A DNA stretch of 64,000 nucleotides from Gordionus sp. m RMFG-2023 (GCF_954871325.1 NC_088775.1:1597473-1661472); one strand, 5' to 3'. Counted from the first letter of the stretch, positions 34,991 to 48,300 are shown. The notes: generated from the letters alone by a model not told the origin. Translations and numbers: made by a program.

Positions 34991-37900
34991 GTTTATCTAT
35001 ATAATTGTATATATTTTTTTTTATTCAAAAAATTAACCCATCTCTATTTTAATTGGTTCTCAAAAAAAAACATTAACCAATAATAAATTCATTATCGCCA
35101 CCATCATATCCTGAACATTTATTTAAATCATTGTTTCGAATTGGCGATGTCGATGTAATAAAAAGTGTTACAGGCCCTTAATCACTTTTAAAGTCTTTAT
35201 TTTATAGCCAGTCTCAAAAAATTAAAAGGCGGTTGGAACCAAATAGCGTCTAAATTGCTTAAGATTGGAAGGATAACTTGATATTACAATAGATGTCTCG
35301 GTCTTTGTACTGTTTTGATAATTCAGAAAATTTTAGCAAACGCTGTCCATCGGATTAGAAGTGGCTTATCAGTTCTCCCCCTGATGTATGATGTTCTATT
35401 TGAATTATCCAATCTGCTTTTAAGGCATCCAAGAATAATCTCAGTTTACCTAGTAGCTGAAAATTCAACAAAGCGAATGATTCATAATCTATAATCGTTT
35501 AAAAGATATGCCTGGTAAGTTCTAAATCTCTTTTTATATTTTCAAATAGAATGTTTTAATAGGAGAACATTAGAAAATGGCTTAAAGAGCTAGGAGAAAT
35601 TAATATACATAAATATTAGTGATATTGAAGGAAACCCAGAAGGCACTTTGGTTATCAACGAAAATCAATTCATTACTCTCTTAATAAAAAAAAATATGCA
35701 AAATAGATTAATGGATGCTAAATTACAATAATTCCAGTAATTAAATATTACTACTATATTAAAATTATAATCTTAATCTTATGTGATTTGGAATAGTTAT
35801 AAAAAAGATACCTAGCCCCAGCAGACCCTCACATACGTTATGGAGGGAAAAAAACGATTAAACTCGATGTGTATATCTCGTAAATAAATGGGATGAAAAA
35901 ATAAATTGATGATCACTTTGTCATTGTGATGGATTGACGTTCAAGTCTTATGATAAAAAAGCATGTGATGATAAACGCTAATTGGCCTCTTTCAGTCAAG
36001 TGGAATTCTTCTCCATAATATTAAACAGTAGCTGAGAAGTCTCAGGTCTGCGAGCGATATAACCAAACAAGGAAACGTGCGATTCTCTATGGCAAATACA
36101 TAATAGCTTTTTATAACGTATTTTTGATCTAATACCGATGCCTTTATAAGTTATTAAATACAATTAATAAATGCATTCTATAAAATAATTATCTCATTTT
36201 TTTATGCAATATTTCTAAATAATTGTCTCATACAATATCTATATTAACGTAAAAATTATATATGAAATGCTACGATATTATATGACTATTTATTAAAAAA
36301 AATAAAATAAATTTAAAATTTATAAATAAAAATGGTTCTCTCAAATTCTTGGGATAAAAAACAGAAAATTCGCCTCTATTTAGCGTTCCGTTATAGTATA
36401 TCTTTTAGTATACAAGAATATGATAACGTATAAATGGGCATAGTCCATTAACTCAACCTTGTCTTGATTTCTGCCTGTAAATATGAAACAAAGTTTGTTT
36501 TTTTTAAGTATATTATTCACACTTTCTTTCCAAATTCTGTTATCCGTCATAATAAATTTATGTTTAAAATATTAAATACCTTGGAGTTCTGTATGCTGAG
36601 AATCACATGTTGAAACGATAGAAACGGCAAAAAATTGACTCGACTTCAAATTTTTTTTTTATTATCTAGAAAAATATGGATCAATGCTGTGTAAGCCATC
36701 CTTTTTGATACAATTATTTGTTACGTTTAATATTTCATAAAAATCATTTAAATTTTACTTTTTAATTTGTTAATTTATGAGTTTGCAGCTATATTTTATA
36801 TACAACATATCATTTTTTTTACATATAAACTAATTTTTGAATTAGAATTTCAATAGATATACCATTTTTGCATGTTTAAATTCTTATTTAAAATCCTTAT
36901 ATTTGTACTGAGCTAAATCCCTAACAACTCAAGCCCATTCTAACAAACCAATTCCCCTCAATACCGACTGATAGAGAGGCAATAACAATTATCAGGGCAA
37001 GACCTTCCCCGCTTATCAATATGTTGAACCATTTTGAAATGACTCTGTTCAAATATAGACGAAAGTCTTTTCTGCTATTTTTTTTTTTTGATAAATAGAA
37101 ATTTTTTTTGTAATTGTAATGGTTTTAATTACAATTTTGGATTATAATGAGGAATAAATTTTTTAAAGAAAAAGATTTTTTCCAAGGAAATCCCTAATAT
37201 ATTTATTTAAGACTACAAAGCGCTTTTACATTTTTTTTCTTCTTCTTCTATTTATTTTTTTAAAATAAACGTTGTTACTAAACCATTTATCTAACATTAT
37301 AATCTTCCCTATCCAAATGGACATTTCATTATAAATTCATATTCTAATTTACAATAAGAACACATGGAACCGATTAGCAAATCATTCATCTAGCATATAT
37401 ATAAATGCCTATCAATGGCCGTCTAAGACCTGTGCGCCGACGAAACTCGGCCAGCGCTTCGCCAATTTCTAGCCGTCGTCAATAATATGCGCATCATTTT
37501 TAAAATTTATTTATTATTTTTAATTGCTAATTTATTTATTTTTTAAAGAAAAATTAAAATTAAAATATCGATCTACACTACAGATATCTCGGCATATTTT
37601 TAGATCTTTATTGGAGAAAAACTTCAGTATAAATGCAAATTCTTTATAGTATATCATGTATGAAAAAGTAATCAGATGTCCTTGAATTTAACGTCAACCC
37701 AAGCAGTAGAGAGAAAACTCTTCCATTAGTGCTAGTTGCGCCGGAACACAAAGAATTGTTTTTAGCTCAGCGTGGAAAGATTAGGAAGTTAGATCCTCTT
37801 TTTCTCTTCCGAAATTTAAGAAATATGAATATCCTGTGAATGGCGTTTTCCTAGACGAATATGGCATTCTTGTCCTAAAATCACTTATATTGGAATCACA

Positions 37901-39837
37901 ATTTGTACTTGTTAAAGTTTGGTTGCTAATTTTGTCAAATAATTTGAGTTTAATATTTCCTCTTGATTCTCAATCGCTATATTTACCACTCTCCTTAATA
38001 TCATCATTACTCCATACGTTTAAGATGTATTATATTTAATTCCGACATTGAGTAAATTTTGCTTTATTATAAATACTTGGACACAATTTTTCGATTTTGA
38101 AGAGAAGCCAACATTTTGATTATTTGAAATAAATTAAATAAATGAATATACTTATATATATTATTACTTGCAGATCACAAATTGATAATCTTAGAGTAAG
38201 TTTCTTAAGGGAAATTTATTCTGATCTATCATTTACTAATAAATTTGTTTATTTTTGATTTTCCATGTTTAACGCAACATGGCGGGATAGTCGGGTCGCG
38301 TCGCAAAAGCTCACACTATGAATTGTCATTGGTATTTACGCATATTTGTATTTTGTCGTGTCGCTATCGCTCCCCACTGATAATGCACCCTTTACTTTTA
38401 TGCATTTTTTTTCTTCTCATATTAAAAAGAAATTTCTGTTTTAAAATTTATCAGGCTTTTTAATTTTTTTTATTATTATTATTATATCTACAATTACCAT
38501 CTTGAGAACTCTATAAAAAATAAGGGAAGTTTTTGGTAAATTATTACTTACAGATGATAATATTTTATTTAAATTGGTAAATGTAGCAAAGTAATGACCT
38601 TATAAAATAATTTATCTAAAAATTTGAAAAATTTATTAAATAACTTCCACAACCCTTACAACTTTTGGGAAATGTGCTTTATCTTGCGAAGGCTTCTTCT
38701 TAAGACAAAGACTCTCCATTGCGATTCACAAGGTTAATTACATAAGCTTCATAGGCAGCCTCATCCCACAAGATGATTAGTTATAACTTCAATACTTCTG
38801 TGCCCGTCTCCCCCCCCCTAGAAGAGAAGAGAAGAGACATTTTTTACTTTTTTTTCCTTATAACTAAATATATAATATTTATATATAAATTTTATTAATA
38901 TAATTACTTAGTTTGTATTATTTCTATTTTATAAATTATTTTAATAATTTGATTCCAATTTTAATATTTATATATTATAAATATTTGTAGACTCTTTTAA
39001 TTTCAATATTTAATTATTTTTATAAGAAATATTAAATATTATTTTCAATAATGTAAAATATAAATATAAGATCCTCAGGGTATAATAGTATAGTTAGATT
39101 CAAAGAAAATTATTTTATACATATATTAAAACTTTTATATATATATACATCTAAAAGTTAATTATTATTTTTTTTCTCAAGTCAAATCAAAAAGAATAAA
39201 CAACACTCCATTGTAAAAAACTCAATATACGGTTCGAATTTCGGTTCGAATCGAACGAAGTTTGAAGTCGGAACCGCGTTCTGACCAATGATAAATGTCG
39301 ATTAAGAATTCGTTAACGATGACGAGGGCGTAAAATTGTTAGCAGATGACCTAGGTAACGATCGGCGTTATGCACTTAGTTAGAGCAGCCACCAACCTTA
39401 CTGCGATCTGTTGAATATTATCGCTAAATCGACAAATTCAATATTTTAAAATATCGAAAACAAATATTTTATTTCAAATTTTAAAAAGTATCGCCTTCTG
39501 AAATGAGATTACCCCTATAATTTATTTTTTTTAAACTATAATCTCTTTTTTCTCTTATTTTATTTCCATTATAATAACATAGATTAAACATCAAATTTGC
39601 ATGTGGCCTTCCTTCCCTTTGCCTCCCTTAGAAATAATTTTGCTTACGCATATGGTAATAGAGGGCTTAAGAAATTATACTCATTTAACACTCATCTGGT
39701 GATCGTATCCATCGAGATCTCATCTTCATTGAAGCAACATAATACAATAATATGGACAAAATTATTAATAATTTTATTATAAAAAGTTAAAAATATAGGC
39801 AGAGGGAGGGGGGGGGGTTAATTTTACGATCTTTTCT
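34991..39837. other. Gene-poor AT-rich region
   Basis: About 4.8 kb in which I can support no gene. Open frames at 35287-35492, 37836-38039, 38245-38463 and 39597-39782 lack family resemblance or splice context. A G/C-richer patch at 37420-37500 and one with CGGTTCGAATTTCGGTTCG at 39230-39300 look like worn MITE arms. A possible degraded coding patch lies at 38650-38780 on the minus strand but is interrupted. Confidence 0.4.
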
Positions 39838-40500
39838 AAACCTAGTCATAAATTAAATGTTAAAGAAACATATCATTTTTTTTAATTTACAGGGTTTCCA
39901 CATATATTTTCTACCTTATATACAGTGGCGTAGCTACAAGGGTGTTTTTCGGGTTTGGACCCTTCCCAGAGCAAATTTTTTTTTAGATTATAAGGTTCAA
40001 AAGACTTAAGTGACTTTATATCAAATAAATACCATTAATATTTACATTTTTCTGGTTTTGATGTTTGTGGAAGAGATATTACATTACTATTGAAATTATT
40101 CTGGATAGTATTATTATAAAGTCATTGAGAAGAATCTATTAAATTATAATAACATATTATTGATGCATTTAAAAAAATATATTTATTATATATTATCAAA
40201 GATATGGTTATAATTTGTAAGATAAACCCGGCCGAAGGCCGGGGAAAAGGGCCGAAGACCCGTTAAAGGGGGTCTGGGGAGCGAAGCCCCCCAGGCTTGG
40301 AAAATTCCTAGCTACGCCCCTGCTTATATATATATATATATAAAAGCGCTAACCAATGATCATTCAGGTTTCCTTTAAATATTTATTTTCATTTCATTTA
40401 GCATTTAACGCCCTCTTATGGAGATAAATATATTAAACTTATAATCGAAAAATAAAATTTGAGTTTTAATAAGCTAGTAAATATATTTTTTTTTAAACAT
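39838..40500 (+). repeat. Dispersed repeat family C (copy 3), holding a hAT MITE
   Basis: Left part CCTAGTCATAAATTAAATG and right part AAGCGCTAACCAATGATCAT..CGCCCTCTTATGGAGATAAA..TTTTAATAAGCTAGTAAA match the other C copies. It is split by the MITE at 39923-40322. Confidence 0.65.
39923..40322 (+). mobile_element. hAT MITE, CAGTGGCGTAGCTA type, exact TSD
   Basis: Exact 8-bp direct repeat CTTATATA at 39915-39922 and 40323-40330. The ends are CAGTGGCGTAGCTACAAGG and, reversed, CAGGGGCGTAGCTAGGAA, a widespread hAT terminus. 400 bp, no transposase, inserted in repeat family C copy 3. Confidence 0.92.
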
Positions 40501-40540
40501 TAATATTAAATTAAAAAAAATAGAATTATAATATTTAATA

Positions 40541-40708
40541 AGGGTTTGGGTCTTGTTACAATTTCATTGGTTGGAGAATTTTGAGAGGAAGGACATGTTG
40601 ACCCTTTGTAACTATGTTTGTATAAAAGCTTGCCCTTTGTCACTTTAAATAGTTTAGCACGGATGTTACAAATTGTTGACATTGTTTTTATTTTATTATA
40701 TTAATTTT
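40541..40708 (-). repeat. Inverted copy of the LINE 5' region
   Basis: About 165 bp that are the reverse complement of 40958-41132, including the matches to GTTACAAAGGGACAACATG and CTCCAACCAATGAAATT. The arms are separated by about 250 bp. This fits a 5' inversion during LINE insertion or two head-to-head copies. Confidence 0.85.
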
Positions 40709-40957
40709 TTAATTTACTTTAAATTATTTTTATCATTCATAAAATTAATCCAATTACTTGCCGACAAACGTGAAAATCGTTACTGACTCGTTGGCCCATC
40801 ATTGCCTAGATGTGCAGGATCAAAATTACAAACAACACCTCTCATAGTTTTCTTGCACATTAGACATACCCTCAAACTTGTAACAAGCAATTTTGTAACA
40901 TCAATTTAAATATTCATAATCCTATATACATAGTTTTGCTAATAAAAATATTCTTAT

Positions 40958-43560
40958 GTTAAAATAAAACAATGTCAACAATTCGTAACATCTGTGCTAA
41001 ACTAATTAAAGTGACAAAGAGCAATCTTTTATACAAACATAGTTACAAAGGGACAACATGTCCTTCCTCTCAAAAATCTCCAACCAATGAAATTATAACA
41101 ATACCGAAACCCTTATTAAATATTATTGAGCCTCATCCTCCCCCTATTAACACAGATTTTCTTGAAAGATATTTTGAATAGAAAAAAGGACCCACTTTAA
41201 CACATCTACCAAATAAATCTAGAAACCTAATTTCAAATTTTGTTATTATACTTATCACAAAAGTTAATGATAACTTAAATTATTTAAAATCATGGGAAGA
41301 CTTATTAACCTTCTCTCACAAATGTCTTATACGTCCAACTAACAAAGAGACCCCATTACAAGAACAAATAAAATCAAACATTGATAATTTTGACACTAAT
41401 CAAATGATTAACTACAATCATAATGTTAAAAAACAAGTAGATTATATAACACACAAATGCAAAATAATATCAAATAAAATAGATCAAGGTGACATAGATA
41501 TTGCAATTAAACTCATATCCTCAGATAACCATCTTTCTCCTATCAATGAAGAAACATTACAACTATTGAAACAACTACATCCTGAAGCTTCTACAGATAA
41601 TTTACCCATCTCTCCAATCCACCAGACTGTAATTTTTACCAGTGATGAAATAGTTCAATGCTATCAATTCTTTCATTAAAAACTCAGCAGGTGGTCTTGA
41701 TGGTTTCATACCCTCCTATTTTCAATACTTAATTAATTCAAAAAATCCTTCCCATAGTTCTGTCATCAAGGTTTTAACAACTTTTTGTATAACATAATAA
41801 ATATAAATAATGATATTCCAATAAAAACTCACCAAATCATTTTTGGTGCACGTCTAATTGCTTTATCTAAGACAGATGGTGGTACCCGTCCCATTGCAGT
41901 AGGCTCCTTTTTCAGAAGATTAATAGCCAAAATTATAATCGAACACATCAAACATGATGCTGTCAACATTTTAAATTCTTATCAACTAGGTTTTGGGATC
42001 AAGGGTGGCTGTGAAACAGCGGCTCATATCTTTATAATTTACTTAGAAAACCTACCACCTGATTCTGTAATATGTAAACTAGATTTCAAAAATGCCTTCA
42101 CTAGCCTACATCGTACCTCATTTTTAAAATTCTTATATGAAATTTTTCCCTGTTATTCTAAATTTATTGAATCCTCGTATGGTTTTCAGACGCCTTTGAC
42201 ATATGGATCTTATCAGATTTTATCCCAAGAGGGCATCTAACAAGGGGATCCATTAGGACCTCGTCTTTTTTGTTTTGGAATCCATCATCTCATCTACCAA
42301 ATTAAACAAATTTCAAGATCTTAATCTATGCTATTTAGACGATGGGACTATCTGTGGCCCCTCAACTAATATGCTTAGCACCTTAAAATACCTGGAAATC
42401 AATTTCCAAGCTATCGGCCTGGTACTCAACAAAAATAAAACAGAATTATGTTTTTTAAACAATAAGCCACAAAAGTTGGAAGGCTACAAAATCATTGCTC
42501 CCGATAGTTTATCCCTACTTGGGTCCCCATTAGCTAATTCTACCAAGTCTGAAGATTTCCTTAATAACATTTTTAAAAGCTTTTACAGCATGGAGCACAT
42601 TCTATGTAACCTACCAGCACACCAAAGTTTATTTTTAATACGCAAATGCCTTTATATACCTAAATTTTTTCACATTTTCCGAAAATCATTTTTTTTCAAA
42701 AACAACGAATTCATATCTATAATTCAGGATAAATTTAAAATAATTCTAGAAATAATTTTAAACATACATTTAAACTCATTCAATTGGTCACTTGCTCAGC
42801 TACCTTCCAAACTAGGTGGTTTAGATTTTTTTCCACTCAATCTTTTATCCTTATTATCATTCGTATCATCAATTGTATGATTTCTGGCTTCATATGCCCT
42901 ACCGATCGTTTATTAGAGATGACGCTAGTGATAAATGGAAGGCAAATATACCCATTAACACTGACCTACCATCAATCATCACACACAAAAATTTTTTTAC
43001 ACTTTTAATCTCGAAATACCAAACAGATATATCAGTCAATCCACCTTTAGATTGCATTCAACTCCTCCAATTATTTGACAGACTTGGTGGTCATGAATGG
43101 TTAGAATCACTCCCTAGTCGCAACCTTGGTAATCTCTTATCAGATGAACAACTGAGAGTAACCATTGGTTTACGTCTAGGTTGCGATATAGTACAGCCTC
43201 ATGCCAATCACCCGTTGATTCAAAGGGTACACATGGCTTAAATTGTATTTTTAGTCAAGGGCGACATCAACGCCACTCAGCTGTAAACCATATAATAAAT
43301 AGAAGCTTAACAGCTGCACACATTCCAAACAATCTTGAACCAACAAATTTATCTCAAGTAGATGGTTTAAGACTTGATGGTATGACAACCATACCATGGG
43401 CCCTCGGCAAATCACTCATATGGGACTACACGTGTGTCTCCATTCCCTATAAAAAATTTCAATTTAATAACACAGGCAAAAGACAAACAAATACAAAAAT
43501 TTCAAAAACTTCATATTCACTCCAGAAGTGACTTCTACTAACAGGCATTTTTCGCCTTCA
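40958..43560 (+). mobile_element. Degraded RLE-type non-LTR retrotransposon (LINE)
   Basis: One reading direction carries, over several frames, an RT: the finger block ALSKTDGGTRPIAVG, motif A LDFKNAF, motif B QGDPLGP and motif C CYLDDG (near 42332). Downstream come LSDEQLRVTIGLRLG, a Cys-His block (GTHGLNC, GRHQRH) and DGLRLDG followed by LIWDYTC, which resemble a restriction-like endonuclease (PD...D). In-frame stops lie at 41179-41181 and 42238-42240, and frame changes occur near 41675, 41760, 42270, 42870 and 43210. RLE clades (R2/R4/CRE-like) are known to insert by target-primed reverse transcription. Clade is not certain. Relatives at 48010-48290 and 56728-57330. Confidence 0.8.
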
Positions 43561-44033
43561 ACATTTATGTTTTTAAAAAATCTGGGTAATAAAATACGAT
43601 TTCACAAATGAACCCAGAGAATCCTTTTTATTCGACAAAAAATTCAAATAGAAATTTTTAGACACAACTATGGTTCCTTTTTGGGGACTCAATTATAGAA
43701 TTTTATTTTTAATTATATAATTATAAATTTATAAATTATAATATTTTTAATTAGGTTTTATGTGGATATATATGAATGTTTTTATCAAATATTTTGTGCA
43801 ATTTTAGATGTGAATTATTTAACTCGAATTATTTGAATAAAATATTAATTTAAAGTAAATTTAAAAACATGTTTATGCTAATCTATAAATTAAAATGTAA
43901 ACAATAATATTCAAATTAATAAACTATAATAATGGCATGTTAATAAAAAAAATTCTAGTGTTGAAAGGAAAAAGGAAAACATCTGATATTATTATTAAAT
44001 TTTTTAAATAAATATAAATAAAATTTTTTTTTT
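43561..44033. other. AT-rich intergenic stretch
   Basis: No features seen downstream of the LINE; no clear target-site duplication or poly(A) tail could be fixed. Confidence 0.4.
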
Positions 44034-44830
44034 GAAAATTGAATGAACGTTAAATTCGTATTCATTTTGACGCGTTCATTTTGACGCGTTCATTTTGACG
44101 CGTTCATTTTAACGGGTTCATATGTTCCCCAAAAATGAACCATAATTATAACTAAAAAAATATTTTTACTCGAATTTATGACCAAATTCTCCCCCAAAAA
44201 TTAAATTAACCAAACTTTTCGAAACTTAAATGACAATAAATATGTAAAAAAATAAAGCGATTTTTAAATATTAAAAAATAAAAATAGGTCCACAAATATA
44301 ATTTAAAAAAAAATAATAGATTATTATAAAGCAAAAAATGCAAAATTTTTTAATTGATATTAATAGCAAATTTGGTCAATCGAATATTTGGTGAGTTGTC
44401 GGTTGTGAGTTTGATATTCGGTCAAATCAGTTAAAAATTTTATTAGGATAATCTTATACACATTAATATAAGCATTGAAAACTAAAAAAATGAAGAGATT
44501 TTGATCAATAACGCCAGCAATATGTGTACCTTACAAATTTTCTATTATTTTTCGATTTCTAAACCTACTCATAAATTAAATGTCAAAGAAACCAATCATT
44601 TTTTTTAAATTATAATTTTTAGATTTATCCACATGTATTTCACCCCAATATTTAAATAAAAATTCTAACCAATAATCATCCAAATTTCCTTATAATAATG
44701 ATATTTTTCAAAATTAATTCATTTAACGCCCTCTTATGGAGATATATTTATTAAATTTTAAAATTTCAAAAAATAAAATACGAGTTATAATAAGGTAAAT
44801 ATTTTTTCCCCATTAATATTAAATATAGAA
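44034..44830 (+). repeat. Dispersed repeat family C (copy 4) with ACGCGTTC tandem block
   Basis: Starts with three to four direct copies of ATTTTGACGCGTTC (about 44058-44120), then TATGTTCCCCAAAAATGAAC, as at 24880-24920. It continues with the family C internal block (ATAACGCCAGCAATATGTG) and right end (CGCCCTCTTATGGAGATATA). Confidence 0.6.
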
Positions 44831-45208
44831 TTATATATTATTTGATATTAAAATCTCAATTTTTTTATATTTAATTTAAAAAAAAAATTTATTTAATTAT
44901 ATTTTATAAATAATGTTTCAATTATCCAAAAAAAAAGAAGATTATATAATAAAATTGTATTCTGTTTCAATATTATCTTTTTCGGCTATATTGTGTCGCT
45001 TTGAAAATTAACAAAATGTTTTGATTGAAAAAAATCTTCTATTTATTTTTATACCATATCCATTTTTTGTTTTTAAGACATAAATAAGTTGCCTTATTTG
45101 AATTAATTAAAGCTTCTTTTAATATTGATTTATCTATATAATAACAAATCATTTAACTAACTCCAATAAAATAAAATATAATTCTGAATTAAATTAATAT
45201 AAAGGTGA
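44831..45208. other. AT-rich stretch
   Basis: No features seen. Confidence 0.4.
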
Positions 45209-45451
45209 AATATTGTGTCAAATGATAATAAGAATAAGGAAGAAAAAGTGAATCTAGAGAAGGATTTGCGGAGAGAGAAGACTGCCATTGAAACCTTGAT
45301 CATTCGCTTTGCCAATCACTGTCTAAGGAAGAAGACTTCTCTCCGGATCGTCCGGTATGCCTGCGGACGTGAAAATGCTAAATCCTTGAGGAAGGATAAT
45401 GCAAGCTTACTAAATGAGGCTAAGGTAGTGGATTGGATATTATTGGGATAA
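45209..45451 (+). CDS. Unrecognised exon-like ORF, about 80 aa
   Basis: I do not recognise this protein. The open frame runs from a stop at 45206 to TAA at 45449, without an in-frame ATG, so it is either a terminal exon, a truncated gene or starts at a non-AUG codon (GTG 45215). G/C content and codon use are clearly more gene-like than the flanks. The sequence is highly charged, Lys/Arg/Glu-rich at the start, then helical with Leu-Ile-Ile-Arg-Phe, a YACGREN block and KVVDWILLG at the end. There is no pyrimidine-rich acceptor just upstream. It may be a piece of a host gene or of a transposon. Confidence 0.4.
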   Translation, partial: NIVSNDNKNKEEKVNLEKDLRREKTAIETLIIRFANHCLRKKTSLRIVRYACGRENAKSLRKDNASLLNEAKVVDWILLG

Positions 45452-45826
45452 AGATGTGAATTTTATGTTCCTTTTTTTTTTGATCAAGTAAGGTTTAGAG
45501 TTCGGTTAAAAAAAAAGATTAAGAAAAGAAAGTTTTATCTTGTAAAATTTGTTTGTTTCAAATAAGAAAAGCAAAAAAAAAAAAGAGACACGTCTCCTTT
45601 ATTTTAAGCCAGGTTCTCAAGAAAAATTAACTAAAAATATTTGTGATATTTTCCTGATCTTCCTAAATATATTTTCGTTTTCAAATTTGAAAAATCCTGA
45701 AAAAGGGAAAATTGCAAGTGTTTTTATTTGAAAAAAACTTTATCTTCCCCTCTCTCAGTTCCTTTAATACTCATAGTTCAAACCCCCCCTTCTTCTCCCC
45801 GCTCCGACTCCGTCTTATTGGTATTT
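45452..45826. other. AT-rich stretch
   Basis: No features seen apart from a C-rich patch at 45783-45812. Confidence 0.4.
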
Positions 45827-46106
45827 GTGTTGTTAAACTTAAAAAATGGCTAACTTCATATTTTATTCAGAAAAAAATATTACGCAAGCCCATGAAGATT
45901 TTGCTCATAAATGGCATCTAGGTCCAGAGATCCCATTGGCGAAATCTCGAAACGGTCTTTGGGGCATGCGTAGTATTCCTCTGGATAAAATAAAGAGTTG
46001 CCGTTTAACAACGTTAGGGCTTAGGGCAATATTTTTCTGGGCTGAAATATTGAATTAGCCGTTTTTTTTAAAAAAAATCGGCTGAAAACGAGCCGTTTAA
46101 CAACAC
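45827..46106 (+). mobile_element. Foldback MITE family D (D4)
   Basis: Begins GTGTTGTTAAACTT and ends AACGAGCCGTTTAACAACAC. The core includes ATGGCTAACTTCATATTTTA and TTGAATTAGCCGTTTTT, which pair with one another. Confidence 0.75.
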
Positions 46107-46785
46107 CAATTGCTAGGCCCGGTTTAAGTCGGTTAAAACCGACCCGATTAAGATTTTCGTCAAAATAGTATTATTGTAAAGCCTCGAGATTCGGCAAATA
46201 GAGACAGGCACCTTTCTACCCACCAAAATATCCTTTGTTTTGCTTCGTTTTTTTTTTTAAAAAAAAACCGACAAATTTTAATTTCATAAATAATTTCTTT
46301 ATTCAAAAAAACGTCGTCTTTGATTTTTAAGGTTGAGTTAAAAGTTGAGACGGGTCCGTTTTTTAACATCCGATCCGTCAAAAGTCAATCTCATTAAAAA
46401 TGATATATATTATTCATCGTGCTTCCGTTCCGATACCTTCCGTCTTAAAAAACCTATCCCGCCAAATTTTATAAAGCCGTTATAACCGTTTCTTGTAATT
46501 TTTTTAAAAAATGAAAATCAATATATATTTATCATCTTTAATGAGATTGACTTATGACGGAAGGGATGTAAAAAAAAACTTAAATTTTTTTTATTCTTTT
46601 CATTTCTTAATATAATTTCGAGAATTTGCCTTTATTTTTATATTTTAAAAAATTTTTTAAAAATATATAAAATAAATGCGTCCTATAACCCTATGTTTTT
46701 TTTATAAACAACATATTTAAAGCCCATCGTAGTGTTGCTTAAAGCCAAAATGATATCACGCTAGAATAAAAAGGATTTGGCAAAT
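46107..46785. other. Intergenic stretch with a possible hAT-like arm pair
   Basis: No genes. A/T-rich with CCGATCCGTCAAAAGTC near 46370 and GACTTATGACGGAAGG near 46550, which are partly self-complementary and may be MITE remains. Confidence 0.35.
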
Positions 46786-47066
46786 GAAGGAAGGAAGGAA
46801 GGAAGGAAAGAAGAAAGGAAGGAAGGAAGGAAGGAAGGAAGGAAGGAAGGAAGGAAGGAAGGAAGGAAGGAAGGAAGGAAGGAAGGAAGGAAGGAAGGAA
46901 GGAAGGAAGGAAGGAAGGAAGGAAGGAAGGAAGGAAGGAAGGAAGGAAGGAAGGAAGGAAGGAAGGGAAGGAAGGAAGGAAGGAAGGAAGGAAGGAAGGA
47001 AGGAAGGAAGGAAGGAAGGAAGGAAGGAAGGAAGGAAGGAAGGAAGGAAGGATTGAAGGAAGGAAG
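46786..47066. repeat. (GGAA)n microsatellite
   Basis: About 70 copies of GGAA with few interruptions. It yields artefactual Lys-Glu-Gly-Arg and Leu-Pro-Ser-Phe ORFs on the two strands. Confidence 0.98.
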
Positions 47067-47277
47067 CCTTTATTTTGTCATCTATGATCAAAAATCTTTA
47101 GTTACTTCTTCGTATCATTTTGACTTAAAATCGCAATCAAGACCGTATTTAAAAAAAATAGATGCCATATCGGGCCTTTTAAACAACATTTTAGTTTTTT
47201 TTTTTTAAATTTATTTTTGGTAATTCTTTCTCGATTCAAAACCAATAATTCTATGTGTTTGTTTAATATTAGTGTAG

Positions 47278-47509
47278 TTATTTAAAAGGCTCGCTTTGTG
47301 TCCGTTTTTTTAAAAACGTTTAACCCAATATTTTTAGCCTAAAAAAATATTGTCTGAGCCCTCGAGGTCTGGATAATATAGTATGTTCTAGACCTTTGTT
47401 CCTTCTACGGAGAAAAATCTTCAGGCTCGCATAACATATTTCTGGATATAATATTGAGATTAGTCGTTTTTTAAAAAATCAGCTCAAAACGGGGCCATTT
47501 AGCAACACA
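47278..47509 (+). mobile_element. Foldback MITE family D (D5)
   Basis: Core GAGAAAAATCTTCAGGCTCGC and TCTGGATATAATATTGAG match the family; the right end is AACGGGGCCATTTAGCAACAC. Left end is worn. Confidence 0.65.
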
Positions 47510-48009
47510 CTAGTGTTGAATTTTAAAATGATCTAAAAAGAAAATTTTTTTTTTACCTACGCATATATATATATATATATATTATACCATGTTTTCTTAT
47601 GTATAATAAAAATTGTTATATATATGATAAATTATACACTTTTAAAAAAAACCTACCAAGTACAACGCTATTTAACAGAGTTGTTAAAGTATCTAGATGG
47701 TATCTGTATCTGTATCTAGATCCATTTAAAAAGTTTCTTTTAACAACTTTGGTAATTATAAAATCTAGTCCCTTTTACACTTTTTTCGAGACAAAGAGAT
47801 CACGAGGTTGTGATATTTTTTTAAAAAATAAATAATTTCAAATAAATAATATGACAGGTTAGACATTCTATTTTATTCCCTACTTGCGTATGCAACCCTA
47901 TTTTATTATTTTATACGGTAACTGTTTGTAATACAAATAAGCTATTATTATTTATTATTAAGGGAAGAAATTTAATATTATAATAATACGAATTATTAAA
48001 GCAAATTTC

Positions 48010-48300
48010 AAAATATTTTCCCGAGGTATGACATGGTATCTCTCACTCTCTCGAGGGGTACGCAGTCTCACGCTGACCTGGGACTACACATATTTCGATT
48101 TATACCAGCAAAGTTATAATCCACTCTTTTTTTCTAACATAAAAGGTGCAGAAGTTCCCAAAAAAGAACAAATATGGTGGCATCACCAACAAAGTGTTCC
48201 GATAGGCATGTTAGGCTATCAATTTCATTAAACCCGAAGGATTCTACCTTAGTCAGCACCTCAGCAACCAGTCCTATTCCCTAAGAATTTACTACTCTCT
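48010..48300 (+). mobile_element. LINE 3' fragment (same RLE family)
   Basis: The frame 48028-48231 reads LTLTWDYTYFDLY then SNIKGAEV and VPIGMLGYQ, matching the endonuclease-end layout of the LINE at 40958 (LIWDYTC) and the copy at 56728. Only the last ~70 codons remain. Its strong 5' truncation is typical of LINEs. Confidence 0.55.

Noticed and set aside
35287-35492. About 65-aa open frame on the plus strand
   Set aside because: No start, no splice sites, no recognisable motif; length is not exceptional for this amount of sequence.
46756-47208. KEGR and LPSF repeat ORFs on both strands
   Set aside because: Translation of the GGAA microsatellite.
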